The notes beneath the pieces are model-generated. The model had not been told where the DNA came from, made no database searches, and saw only the letters and a program-made list of their open reading frames with translations. The position numbers and the translations under genes are program-made. Positions 23,084-34,200 of a stretch of 64,000 nucleotides of DNA are shown piece by piece (position 1 is the first letter of the stretch; the number at the start of each line of letters is the position of its first letter). The DNA comes from Reticulitermes speratus (Eukaryota; Arthropoda; Insecta; Blattodea; Rhinotermitidae): the NCBI GenBank assembly GCA_021186555.1, contig JAJKFL010000042.1, forward strand, positions 16,840,521-16,904,520. The letters are read 5' to 3'.

Positions 23084-26000
23084 GCATAAATATTTGATCA
23101 GTAGTTTTTCATGTATGTCGAATATCCTAAAAGAAACGGTGCTTATCTTAATTTGATCCATCCAAAACTTTGTACTCAGACGGCAACAGAAAAGTAACGT
23201 ATTAATGCGTGTTATAGTAATCCTTCAGTACCGACCTTGGTGCGCTGTCGGGTCTTTAATTCTCACAAGCCGCCAGCCTCGGTGCACCGTACTATCGTGA
23301 ATGAAATTACGGGTACTGCAAATTTAAAAATCCTCCATCTTTGGTGAGTAGTTGGCATTTAAACTTCAGCGTCACTAAAGGATTAATGGTTTACTGCTTC
23401 TGCTGAAACAATGCTTATCCTCTTTAATCGGATTCTCAACTGATCATTTGTTTTTGACCCAACATATGGCACCTAAACCATTGTTCTGATACGCGCATGA
23501 AAACAGGAATACAAATAAAATTTTGAAACATTTTAAGAGAAACATAGAACACAAAAATTTGTGGATGGGTTACGAATAGTACCGAAATGCAAACAATAAC
23601 ATCCCTGTAGGGGATACATCTGCTATTACACGTCAGAGAAAATTACATTTGACACTTTCTTTCTCTGTCTGTTGTGGTTGAAATAACATGTTGTTTTTTA
23701 TGCATAAAAAAGGACACCCTCCCAATATGAACAGAACGTCATACTTTTTATGGAAAAATGTATCTTATGCCTAATAACGACGCAGGGATAAGGACGGATT
23801 TAAATTACTGTTGTCTTGCTATGAGAATGGATAGTATTTTGTTGGTAACTAACTCATTACAGTATGTAGAAATAATATTTACAATACTTGGGGGAAAATG
23901 GACAATATTTCTTTTATACTTTTTACAATGAAGTTCCATTAAAATTTAATTTAATATCAATTACTATAATTATACTACCTCTGAGGCTTTTTGATGAGCT
24001 GTCAAAAACAGAGCAAGGCTTAGTTTTACCAGGCTTCAGAACCTTTGTACCTTATTGCTGATTAAACTATTCTTTGTCGTACTAAATACATCAGAGAAAT
24101 TATGTCAACTCGGCTTATGCATTTCAGCAATCATTGTTGGGGAATAAAGCGCTGTTGGAAATTCTGTTGTAAGTGCTCCAGTCTTGACGCTCTTTAGGTG
24201 GTTTCGTCATGTCTCATACACTCCGCTGGTAGAAGAAAGTAATTAGAGGCATTCTGGTTTGATGTGTCAACACCATTCAAAATCAGGTTCGCGTTTCTTT
24301 GAAGAAGAAAATACAGATCCTTTGATAAAATAGGAATTCTGTGAGGGGGTGTGTGTTCTTTACTTAGATATTCTTTTCAGTATTATTAGTTACTGAGGTG
24401 TGAAATTTCAACAAGACCAAGAACAAAGAAGTCAGCGAACTCATTGTAATTTAAAGCTTTTGCTGTCTGAGCCATGATGCACACTGTAGTGATCAAATAC
24501 AGGAAAAGCTCACTTAACTTTTAATGCTAGAGACATAGGCGGTAATACAGGGTATACAAGATAAGTTAAGTCCTTCATACCCAGTCTGAAAGTATGATTT
24601 TTAGAAGTTTCACTGCCAATAAATCTGTCCTAATATTGGAATATATCCCGAGATTTTTCACTCAGATTCACAATCAATTAATTCTTTTGTTATTAGTCTT
24701 AATTTCCTCCTCGGGCTCCCAAGGGACTGCCTTTCAACAAAGGTACCACATAGTGCACGAATCTCCTGTTTTCTCACATGCAGACTATTTAGTCATTAAG
24801 GAAACATATTTTCCTTCAATTAAACTTTCTAAGTAGTGACAAGACTCATCCGAAAGATTTGAAAATTTATGTAGAATGTTTTATAAAAAAAAGCAGTTCA
24901 TGGCTTTCTGGAGCTTTTGTATAGGAAAAAATCATGCCGTAAACACGATAATCTGTTAGATAATGGCTGCCTAAATTTCCGCTTTAGCAGTAGCTATAAC
25001 TCCTTCGAATCCAGGGCAAAATAATGTTGTAAAAGAAAATGCAATGTAAGCATAATCCATAAGAACGCCTTCCTTCCATTTCTGCATTGCATATTTCAGA
25101 TCAAACATCAGCTAGAAACAGGTATGGAAATTTATTTAGTTATATAACTCTACACGAAGGCATCTTGAGCTTTTTTAATCTCGAGGGATATGAAAGTAAT
25201 GGCTTGTCTTTCTCGTGTGGCTTTTCCCCCGTATGCTTTCTCCGATGACATTTGCAGAACGAACTGACACACAACTCTGAAATATATGCACATATATTAC
25301 GGTGGTACAAGTATAGGAAAGCTTTCCTCCTCTCATATCGAAGGGTTGAATTTTGTTTTCTTCCTTAGGATTAAATATAGCCAAATATTCTCTCTTCCAC
25401 CTCGAAAATTTACCAATTAACCTTTCATTAGAATTTCTTTCTCCAATAAAAGCGCACGTTAAACTACTAAAACTTCTCACAGAATACTATGTGCTCTAAG
25501 AAAAACAAGCCTCTTACAACATCATACATCCATTTTCATGTCTTTTATAAAATGTATTTCTTTTTATAGGAATCTTTCGAAAATTATTTATCGTTTTCTT
25601 GCTGTTATTATCCAACTTCCGTTCGAAAACCAGAATGAGTGAAAAATGTAAAAATATTGACCTAGATGTAAAAAGCACTTGGAACGTTTTAGAAGTTGGA
25701 AGGAGTGTAAAAGTTTTCAAGAGAGCAGAGAGTAGTACAAATACTAGATAAAAGTGAGGTAAGAATTCCCATGCGAGATGATATGACTTTATGCTGTAGT
25801 TGCTTCATGAGTCAAATGCACGACCACTACAACTGATCAGCACATATTTCAGACATATTAAACGATTTAGTACACATTTTATTCAGTTTGTAAGATGTGT
25901 ACTATTGCACTGAATATTTTCGTACGCACTGAAGTTTTCGACTTAATTAAAGACGCTTTTTAAAATTAAAAAATTTAAACGTTCAAAAGTCTGTTGACTG

Positions 26001-27449
26001 CAAATGACGAATCTAAAGTCGATGAGGGAATAAATACTCAAGGCTTATTCTAATGCCCTATTGCGTCACCTTCCTTGAAATATTGGGGGAAACTCTCAGT
26101 CAGTATCCCTTTCCGAGAATCTCTAAATTCGAATAAAGATTAAAAGTTTTCTAATATGAAGTTCAGTTACCAGTCGGATAGGTTCTGCCTGAGAAGAACA
26201 TTGTGTACATTCCAGACTCTTATGCTAGCCGTGAGGATAAAGATACTTCAAATAATTTACGATACCCGAGGTCAGTCCATGTCCCCTCATACTATTTCGT
26301 TAAGATATATATTATTATTAGTCTCCCATCTACGTCTAGATCTACAGAGTGGTTGTTTCCCTCAAGTTTTCCCGCCTCCTCTACTCAAAAATGCAATAGC
26401 CAATTACGTTAACCTATAAGCCAGAGTTCAGTTTATTGTTTTATAACACACTGCCATCTAACAAAAAAAGGAACAGTACAAGATATGTGAAATTGGAAGC
26501 ATGTGCCATAGGATAGCAGACTGTATTAAACTTATGCGGAAATATTTCTTAAACAATTCGCATAGAAGTCGTCAGTCATAGTCCTATGAATAATCAACTC
26601 CAAGATCTGACCTATCAAACTAGATACGCAGACATATGCCTGAAAAAACACCGAGTCTGCCGACCAGCTCTTACACGGAGATCAGACTTATAAAGCGACA
26701 TGTCCAGCACGTGTTCTCGATAAGCGATACCTTCCTTCGTAACGTGCATTCACTTCGCTAAAATGACAAATTAAGTGTTAAATTTGCAAGCTGAATTGCA
26801 CTGTTCAGTGCTTCCTTGAGATGAAAGAAACAGTCACTATTTTCATAAGCAAACCAGTCGTGACCCCACCAAACTAAAACGGCTAATTTAACGTTTTGTA
26901 GAATAACGTCTGAAATAAAAGCAACAAATCAGAATTCTCTTACACAGCAATCCAGATTTGTAACATAAATGTCTATAAGTCTAAGATCCAATATAATCAT
27001 TCCGTTTTGAAATTACTGAATACTTCGCTGTGAAAATTGGTACTGTCAAATACACACAACAATTATTTTTGGCAAAGTAATGAGAATTTTGTGATACAAT
27101 AAATTGCAAGCTTTCTATGAAAACAGCAGTTTCGTTACCTTGTTCACAAAAGCCAGTTTGAATCTGCTTACTTCCGCGCAATCAGTATGCTTCTCAAATT
27201 TTCTCTTTACTCCTGATTGCCCATAAAAACATTTAAAATGCTGATATTTCTAGAGTTACTAACACCCTTAATATTCAACAAATCTGCACTTCTTTCACGC
27301 TGCATTTATGTGTTACGTATGTTTATTACATAGGCAGCAATTGTTTTTATATATCTAATAACCCAATTGGCCTCTGTAATTGAGATACAGCCTCTTCACT
27401 GAGAGACAGGAAGAGAATTATTAAATAACTTAATTAATTCCAGTATTTA
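23084..27449. other. Unannotated stretch, longest repeat-poor part of the left half
   Basis: About 4.4 kb of AT-rich sequence in which I recognise neither a repeat family nor an exon. Minus-strand frames at 25175-25480 and 25514-25720 and the plus-strand frame at 26156-26419 show no domain or motif I can name. Confidence 0.5.
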
Positions 27450-27745
27450 GACCGTGTTTTGTGCGAGGACGTTAGTTCTCGGCCTCTCATCGTGGAGTAA
27501 CAGGTTCATTTCGAGGTCAGCCACTGTGAGTTTTGCGGTGGACAAAGTGGCATTTGGACAGGTTCATTTCCGGGTACTTCTCTTCTGCCCGCTCATATTA
27601 TTCCACTATTGTTCAATGATCTTTTTCATCTTAATTTTACTCTTACGGGAAGGACAAGAGAGTGAAGCCTGGGGATCTTCAAACAAAACAGTTCTCTTCC
27701 GAATATTGGGAAAAACTGGGCAGAAAAGTGTCTTCACGTTGCCTA
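27450..27745 (+). mobile_element. SINE family A', divergent head and alternative tail
   Basis: GACCGTGTTTTGTGCGAGGA is a decayed family A head. GAGTTTTGCGGTGGACAAAG and GTGGCATTTGGACAGG are family A body. The 3' part does not follow the usual family A end. It has CTTACGGGAAGGACAAGAGA, GTGAAGCCTGGGGAT and a later AAACTGGGCAGAAAAGTG block instead. These match the 59075 copy, and the first two also match a fragment at about 49418. I treat this as a tail variant (A'). Confidence 0.75.
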
Positions 27746-28566
27746 TTTTTAAATTACAAGAAGTAAGGGCGACTGATAATGGACAGATCAGTTACAAGTG
27801 GTCTTAGATATAGATATACTATAAGCTAATCAAAATTAAATTTCATTAGGCTACTCTATTTTAATATTTACTGCTATTTCCTTTACGTGAATTTTTACAA
27901 CTTCTGGGACATTATTATTTTAGTGCCATAAATTACAACATTAAAAAAGTGTAGCAAATTTAGTCACAAAGGTAAGAAAATCACTAATTATAAATACATA
28001 TAATATAAATTCCACTTACATGTTTTATTCACTGGTAGTGTACAAAACAAATGTATTGCTTCGGGTTTGAAACCAGAAATTTCAGCTGACAATTTTAACA
28101 TGTAGAGAGTATAATGTTTGTGAAGACGGGAACAAAGGAACTCAATTAACTTTATTATGAGAAGTCAGAACGAATGTTCTTCTCTCTGGTATAACACTTG
28201 CTTCAAACTTCTATAATATTGTGTTTGAAATTCATGCGGAAAATAAACCAAACAGCTTTAACTGACGTTGGAGGTAGAGAGAGCTAGTAATGGGAAAGGT
28301 TAACAAATAAATGTTGTAGGAATAGGACGCACATAAACTAAGGGGTTATAAAGGGCCGATAAGAAACAAAATTAAATTTGCTATTCAGGATTAATTGTAG
28401 ATTTCTACAATCTTATTGGTTTTTATAGATAATTATTCAATAATTGTGGATGTTAAATTTTCTTCCTGTTGACAGAAGCACCTTCCCTGTTATTAATTCA
28501 CTGCGCTTAATGCAAATAACGCCTTAAGGGCGCACGGGGATCGGTAGCGGCGTAAAAAGAGTGCGA
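27746..28566. other. Unannotated stretch
   Basis: AT-rich with nothing recognised. It becomes more GC-rich (GGGCGCACGGGGATCGG) in the last 40 bases before the minisatellite. Confidence 0.5.
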
Positions 28567-29340
28567 AGCTGCTAGGCATGTTGTGACGGAGAGTGGCAGG
28601 TAGTTGCTAGGCATGTTGTGACGGAGAGTGGCAGGTAGTTGCTAGGCATGTGGTGACGGAGAGTGGCAGGTAGCTGCTAGGAATGTGATGACGGAGAGTG
28701 GCAGGTAGCTGCTAGGCATGTGGTGACGGAGAGTGGCAGGTAGTTGCTAGGCATGTTGTGACGGAGAGTGGCAGGTAGCTGCTAGGCATGTGGTGATGGA
28801 GAGTGGCAGGTAGTTGCTAGGTATGTGGTGACGGAGAGTGGCAGGTAGCTGCTAGGCATGTGGTGACGGAGAGTGGCAGGTAGTTGCTAGGAATGTGGTG
28901 ACGGAGAGTGGCAGGTAGTTGCTAGACATGTGGTGACGGAGAGTGGCAGGTAGCTGCTAGGTATGTGGTGACGGAGAGTGGCAGGTAGTTGCTAGACATG
29001 TGGTGACGGAGAGTGGCAGGTAGCTGCTAGGCATGTGGTGACGGAGAGTGGCAGGTAGTTGCTAGACATGTGGTGACGGAGAGTGGCAGGTAGCTGCTAG
29101 GCATGTTGTGACGGAGAGTGGCAGGTAGTTGCTAGGCATGTGGTGACGGAGAGTGGCAGGTAGCTGCTAGGCATGTGGTGACGGAGAGTGGCAGGTAGCT
29201 GCTAGGCATGTGGTGACGGAGAGTGGCAGGTAGTTGCTAGGCATGTTGTGACGGAGAGTGGCAGGTAGTTGCAAGGCATGTGGTGTCGGAGAGTGGCAGG
29301 TAGCTGCTAGGCATGTGGTGACGGAGAGTGGCAGGTAGCT
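28567..29340 (+). repeat. 35-bp minisatellite, 22 copies
   Basis: Twenty-two consecutive 35-bp units, in exact register with no insertion or deletion, followed by a 4-base partial unit. Each unit is built on AGCTGCTAGGCATG, TGGTGACGG and AGAGTGGCAGGT. The units differ at a few positions: AGCTG or AGTTG; GGCATG, GACATG, GTATG or GAATG; TTGTG or TGGTG. An alternating AGTTG/AGCTG pattern over units 11-18 suggests a 70-bp higher-order unit. Because 35 is not a multiple of 3, minus-strand open frames across it cycle through frames and are not evidence of a protein. Confidence 0.98.
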
Positions 29341-29689
29341 GAAGATGGGATCGAGCGCGGCTTGGAGTTTTCGACAGAGAGCTGAGCAGGGCACAGCAGC
29401 AGCAGAAACGGCTGCTAACCTTAATCATTCGGAGAAAGGAGGAACAGTGATTAAATGTGTAGTAAAGGTTTAGGCTCCCATGGCTAATAAATGTGCCCAA
29501 TTCCTATCAGAAAATCCGCGTCCTCAATTTTGGTTTAGAGTCAATGTTTCGGAGAGTGTCTCTGTTTCCATCATCAGGATCGATGTGGAGAATGACCATA
29601 AGGGGTTAATATACTCTTATATGTGTATATGTAGTCTACACGCCAATATACGCACACACACTCTGCTGACATATATATAATTTTTCATT
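29341..29689. other. Minisatellite flank, unannotated
   Basis: Begins with AGATGGGATCGAGCGCGG and a (CAG)n-like CAGCAGCAGCAG stretch near 29393-29404. No gene was recognised. Confidence 0.45.
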
Positions 29690-29904
29690 AACATAAACCT
29701 TCCAGCTGCACTATGACGCTCGGGTCGACACAGCCTCTAACAGAAATGAGTGCCAGGAATATTTCCTTAGGGCTAAAGGCTGCCGGTGTTTAGGGCTGAC
29801 AACCTTACCGCCTTCATGTGCCAACTGTCTCGAAATCTGGGAGCCTCAACCTCCTGGAACCCTCAGGGCCTCTCCAGGCTTGTAGAGGTTTTGCTTTACC
29901 TTTA
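29690..29904 (+). mobile_element. SINE family C, 5' truncated
   Basis: Begins within the family body (CCTTCCAGCTGCACTATGAC, then GGTCGACACAGCCTC) and carries GGTGTTTAGGGCTGACAACC, CCGCCTTCATGTGCCAACTG and the CTGGGAGCCTCAACCTCCTG block. It ends GTAGAGGTTTTGCTTTACC, next to a (TA)n run at 29905-29921. The tRNA-like head is missing. The opposite strand matches the copies at 21653 and 22794. Confidence 0.92.
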
Positions 29905-29921
29905 TATATATATATATATAT
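29905..29921 (+). repeat. (TA)n run after SINE C
   Basis: A short TA repeat directly after the SINE 3' end. It may have been the insertion target or have expanded from it. Confidence 0.85.
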
Positions 29922-30278
29922 GTATGTAAGAGAAAATTTTCCCTTCCCTTAATTAAGCACGGCATCATAAAGGTGTTTGTGTGACGGTGATGTAGCGCCA
30001 TGCAATTTCATCCTCTGCTGTAGAAAGAGGTGTCATCTTCACGCCAGAGCCTCTTTACCTTTAGTGAAGGAGTCTCATGTACCATTAAACATTAGGTCGT
30101 TGCCCACATCGACTCTAGTAAAGGAGAGAGAACAGTTTTACAAAATGTTGCAATTGTAACACAAGTCTGATATGGCTGATGGGTTGAGGGGATTATACCG
30201 TAAAGAACAAATGCATGAAATATTTCGCCTTACGCTCTAAAAACGTACAAATATGTTTACTAATTTTAGGTTTTTAAT
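29922..30278. other. Unannotated stretch
   Basis: Nothing recognised. Confidence 0.45.
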
Positions 30279-30289
30279 CCCTTATATTT

Positions 30290-30554
30290 CCGATCCCAGT
30301 GGCCGTGCGGTCTAAGGCGTGGGTCTGCGGCCGCTCGCTTACTGGGTTTGTGAGTTCGAATCCCGTCAGGGACATGGATGTGTGTCTCTTTTGAGTGTTG
30401 TGTGTTGTCAGGTAGAGGTCTCTGCGACGAGCTGGTCCCTCGTACAGAGGAGTCCTACCGAGTGTGGCGTGTCTAAAAAGTGTGATCGTGTAGCCTCGAA
30501 AAAGGAGGCGGCCTAGGCCTCCAAGGGGCTGTCGAGCCATTGTAAAAAAAAAAA
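30290..30554 (+). mobile_element. SINE family D (Leu/Ser-tRNA-like head), perfect duplication
   Basis: The head carries an A-box-like TGGCCGTGCGGTCTAAGGCG and a B box in GAGTTCGAATCCC. The extra sequence between them resembles the long-arm tRNA class (Leu or Ser). The body has CAGGTAGAGGTCTCTGCGAC, GAGCTGGTCCCTCGT and GCCTCCAAGGGGCTGTCGAG, ending in an A11 tail. Perfect 11-bp flanks CCCTTATATTT lie at 30279-30289 and 30555-30565. It is a SINE rather than a tRNA gene because the body is repeated at 37884 and the insertion has an A tail and duplicated target. Confidence 0.96.
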
Positions 30555-30565
30555 CCCTTATATTT

Positions 30566-31139
30566 GTTCTTCTAATAATCTAGGTTGATAATTATATTTT
30601 ACTTATATAATTTCATTTGTTTTCTGAAGAAAATACACCTACGTAAGGTTTGCATAAAACAAATTATAGATTTTCTTCCCAAAGGCATAATATTTCAACT
30701 GGCAGAATGATATTAAAGAAATAAATCTAAGGTAATATGGATGTAAATTCTACGTCTATGCAGTACAGAAATATGTGACGTGATCAGCTCCTAAACAATG
30801 AGTTTCAGCATATAATAATAGGTTTGAAGTTGCAAAAATTACGTATAAAATTCAGGGTGTTTAGAAAAGATCTTGACATTATATAAACAGGAGTGGATGA
30901 TTAACTCGGCATTTGACAAACACATGATGTAGACGAAACGCAGGAAGAAAAAAGATGGCCGTCCTTTTGGCTGTTACACCAGTGTAAATAAAATTCAAAA
31001 ATAAAATAAAAACTAAAGCAGTTTACATTCAATTAAGGTCGATACGTTTATCCGATACGTAAGTACCCTTCAACAGCGGCTGAACACAGATGGACGAAAT
31101 GCATTCAAACATATATTGCACAAAAATTGAAGGGCATAC
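30566..31139. other. Unannotated stretch, possibly flank of the mariner relic
   Basis: No family recognised. It may include the 3' untranslated part of the decayed transposon that follows on the minus strand. Confidence 0.4.
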
Positions 31140-31500
31140 AGAACTGACAGATCACCGTGAGGATAAATTCAATGTGCATTGGCACACCAGTGGAATTCAC
31201 AGTGCATAGCTTCTGTGGCTGTGCGCACACCAAGGAGCTACTCTTCTTTCTTGCCAGACACTTTATAGCATCTCACGACAAACCTTCCCAAAGGCCTTTC
31301 CCATTTTCTCCTTTAAATTTTCCAACGTTGCTTTTAAGAGGCGGAGCATAAACTTTATCTTGTATATAGATCCAAAAGAAGAAATCGAGGGGGTTAGATA
31401 TGGTGAAAGCCATGACCAGGCAAACCCTACCCCCGCTCATACGCCCACGAGGTATTTTACTGCCGCACGAAGAGCTACCTGCTGGTGACCACAGCTGGAG
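31140..31500 (-). pseudogene. Tc1/mariner-like transposase C-terminal relic
   Basis: Reading the minus strand in two shifting frames gives a decayed DDE-transposase C-terminus. One frame has NPLDFFFWIYIQDKVYAPPL, resembling the usual PDLxPxDFFLWGYxKDxVY block around the last catalytic acidic residue. The next frame continues LKATLENLKEKMGKAF and ends REML, a stop, then SVWQER. Further on, a shifted NAH/HIEF remnant resembles the usual NGAHIE ending. Several stops and frameshifts show it is inactive. Family assignment is from remembered motifs; the N-terminal part was not found. Confidence 0.65.
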
Positions 31501-31760
31501 TTACGTCACTTCTTTCTCATAATACACAACAAATGTAATTTTCATTTCTTTATGCTTTTCTTGTGATAAATACGTTTTTGAAACCCCTCACATAACTTGT
31601 GATGAGTCTGTGTATAGTACAAATAAAAGAGGGCCTTTTCTGTCCCTTGTTTCCATTGCAGAGGGAGGGCAAGGCTAATCTCTTTTTCTGGCTCCCCGAG
31701 ATCGCTCAGTGTTTAATATCGTAATCTTTCTTTCCGCAGATACTAAGGTATGGGAATAAA

Positions 31761-31980
31761 AGGTAAAATAAAGGTAAGGTAAAGGTAAAGTTCACCCCAG
31801 AACAGGCTATGAAGGCCCAGAGGGGGAGTAGAGTTATAGCTCTACTCTTTTTTTAACCTCGGCGCTAGATGGGTGTGGGTGGTCAACGCCACGCCCCGGC
31901 CGCTTTACCCCCGGGAACGACCCGGTACCCATAGAATAGCAGGCTGGGTGGGCCCCAGGACCGGTCTGGACTGGTGAATG
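31761..31980 (-). mobile_element. SINE family B, 5' truncated, with duplication
   Basis: The minus strand carries the family B 3' half. On the plus strand it reads AGTTCACCCCAGAACAGGCT, ATGAAGGCCCAGAGGGGGAG, then TCAACGCCACGCCCCGGCC and GCTGGGTGGGCCCCAGG. The head is absent. The flanks TATGGGAATAAA (31749-31760) and TATAGGAATAAA (31981-31992) form a 12-bp target duplication with one mismatch, so truncation happened at insertion, as expected for target-primed reverse transcription. Confidence 0.9.
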
Positions 31981-32077
31981 TATAGGAATAAATTTGTTTT
32001 ATTTTTTGTCTAATATTTAAAAATATTTAAAAAAGTTCGCGCTCTGCGTTCCATGTACGCGGATACGCGTTGTCACA

Positions 32078-32332
32078 TTTGATTGAGGCAGTGCGCTAGA
32101 AACCGGAAGTTCGCGGGTTAGATTGGGATTTTTTATTGACTTAATCCTTCCGGCCGCATGATGGCCCTGGGTCGATTCAGCCACGAATATCTCCTGGGAG
32201 GTAAAGGCGGCCGGTGTTTAGGGCTGACAACATTGCCACCTTCATGTGCCGACTGTTTAGAAATTCTGGGAGCCTCAAACTCCTGAAGCCCTAAGGGCTT
32301 GTTGAGGCCTGTGTAGGGATTGCTTTTCATAA
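32078..32332 (+). mobile_element. SINE family C, near full-length
   Basis: The head has GAGGCAGTGCGCTAGAAACC and a mutated B box (GCGGGTTAGATTGG). It is followed by CTTCCGGCCGCATGATGGCC, GGTGTTTAGGGCTGACAACA, CCACCTTCATGTGCCGACTG and the CTGGGAGCCTCAAACTCC block, ending GGCCTGTGTAGGGATTGC. The sense orientation agrees with the minus-strand copies at 21653 and 22794. Confidence 0.93.
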
Positions 32333-33585
32333 AGCAAGGTACAAGCAATCATAGAATATTAAAATGACCAAGGTCATATAGAGACACTTAAAAAAGCATT
32401 TCATTCAGTATTACTCCTTTAAAAGTTAGTGGTCACTATATAAACCACCTAGCAATTAATAACTGTGAATTTTGCACACAAAATGCATTTACGTGTTTTG
32501 TAAGATTTTCAAAAGACAGATTTTTGTTTCTAATCAACATTAACCGACTGGAATGTGTAACGAAGATAAAGTGTGAGGTACGATTTGAATTGTAAAGCCA
32601 ATTCGGATTATTTCAGTCTTTAAACTTTTATGCATACTACCGCTTTGCAAAGAATTACGAAGAATCTTTATTGCATTTCATTAAATAATTTCTCTAAAAC
32701 AAAATTTTAAAATTGAAGCTATGTACCTTACTTCTTCTACCAATATATTTATAATAATCAAATCCTTATAAAACTGACATCTGAAGGCGTCACATTCATA
32801 AAGAATTATACTGGACCAGTATAAATGGAAAATAACCTCCAAGGTGGTGACTATGAATAACAGTCTTGTGGGATGTGGTTCCGTGTAGAATAGTAGGAAA
32901 AAAACTGCACGGTATCGCATAACACACGGCAAAGGTTTTATTTTCAGCACAGTGTAAATATTTTATGTGCCTCCAGCATCAAATGTAATCTAAATTCTTG
33001 ACGTTTTACGTAACAATATGTGACATTTAATGAACCATGTGTAAAGGGATTGTGGCAGTTGGTTAAAATAAACATATTTGTATAATCATCAACAAAATAT
33101 CTATTAATATTAATCTTCAGACATCGGAACCTTCTCCACTGCATTTTCAGTCGTTGATGTCTCAACTTTAATTTACGGTTTCTTAACGAGACGAACGAGA
33201 ATTATTAACAGGAAGCTATATATTTCTACGAACTTAATTACAATGCTGCCATCTTAATATATTGGATTCATTTCCTTCCAAGTTACTTTAACATCCAAAA
33301 TTAAAAAGCTATATGACCAGATTGCAAAACGGAAGCCTCCAAAGTTTGAGAAATCTAGTTTCTACTTCTTTTCTGAAAAATATATTTTGACGTGTTTTAC
33401 ATTTCATATTACACCTCCAACACACCTCATGTTCCCACGTAAATCCAGATTGTGACCTCGAGCATTTTCAATAAATGAAAAATACGCATGTTTCGGAAGG
33501 GGTCTTAATTGTCATGAAGAAACTGCAATAAACTAAGATGAGTCAGGAAATCTGTTAGGCAATGCATATTGCTGGTTTATGCAAA
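32333..33585. other. Unannotated AT-rich stretch
   Basis: No recognisable gene or repeat. Minus-strand frames at 32681-32950 and 32944-33165 show no domain. Confidence 0.5.
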
Positions 33586-33795
33586 GTAAAGTAAAGTTGT
33601 CCATTTGCAAGCTGTAGAAACATGTAGGGGAGTCGAATATAGCTCCGTTCATTCTTAAACTCGACACTAAGAAGGCTGTGATCAGCGTCAGGATTCGGCC
33701 GCTTTAACCCCAGAGAAAGAGCCCCCTGAAACCACTGAATACGAGGCTGGATGGGCCATAAATCCAGTCTGGAAGCCTTGGAGAGAAAAAATTTA
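33586..33795 (-). mobile_element. SINE family B, divergent 3' part
   Basis: The plus strand shows the reverse of the family B tail: AAAGTAAAGTTGTCCATTTG, ATATAGCTCCGTTCATTCTT, TCGGCCGCTTTAACCC and GAGGCTGGATGGGCC. It is closest to the divergent copy at 53778, with which it shares AGCTCC.TTCATTCTTAAACTC. The head is missing. Confidence 0.75.
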
Positions 33796-34200
33796 GTTGC
33801 CTCAATCACAAAATAAACCCTAAATCCTTATTAGCCCATTCCGTCGCCTTATCACTATCCGCCTGAAATAGTTTATGCCCTTCTTTTAAACTGTGAACTG
33901 GGACTGAACATTGATTATTTAAAGAAATATTATAAATGCATCCTTCGCTAAATGCTGTTGGATATTCCGAAGGCTTAATGTGTAGGCGGAATTGCGTCTC
34001 TGTGGAAATACTTAAAACCGCTCCGTCCGTCCGTGCTTCCGTACACACAGATACCAAAAACTTCCGAAAGGATTTTTGATAAATTTGTTACTGGAGTGCG
34101 TCCATGCTTTGCGCATGCGCAATTTCTATCTCGCTTTAGAAGCAAATAAAAATAAAATAAAACCTGACAGCACATTGTTTAAATTTCGTGCATTAAGATG
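33796..34200 (-). other. Uncertain segment with overlapping minus-strand frames
   Basis: Minus-strand frames at 33806-34057 and 33975-34175 overlap in different frames. They look like a repeat-derived reading frame carrying a shift. I cannot name the family and see no second copy in this window. Confidence 0.3.

Noticed and set aside
28567-29340. CRISPR-like array
   Set aside because: Units are directly contiguous with no unique spacers, and the genome is eukaryotic; it is a minisatellite.
30290-30380. tRNA gene (Leu/Ser type) from good A and B boxes
   Set aside because: The sequence continues into a conserved SINE body, ends in an A tail, has a duplicated target site and is repeated at 37884.
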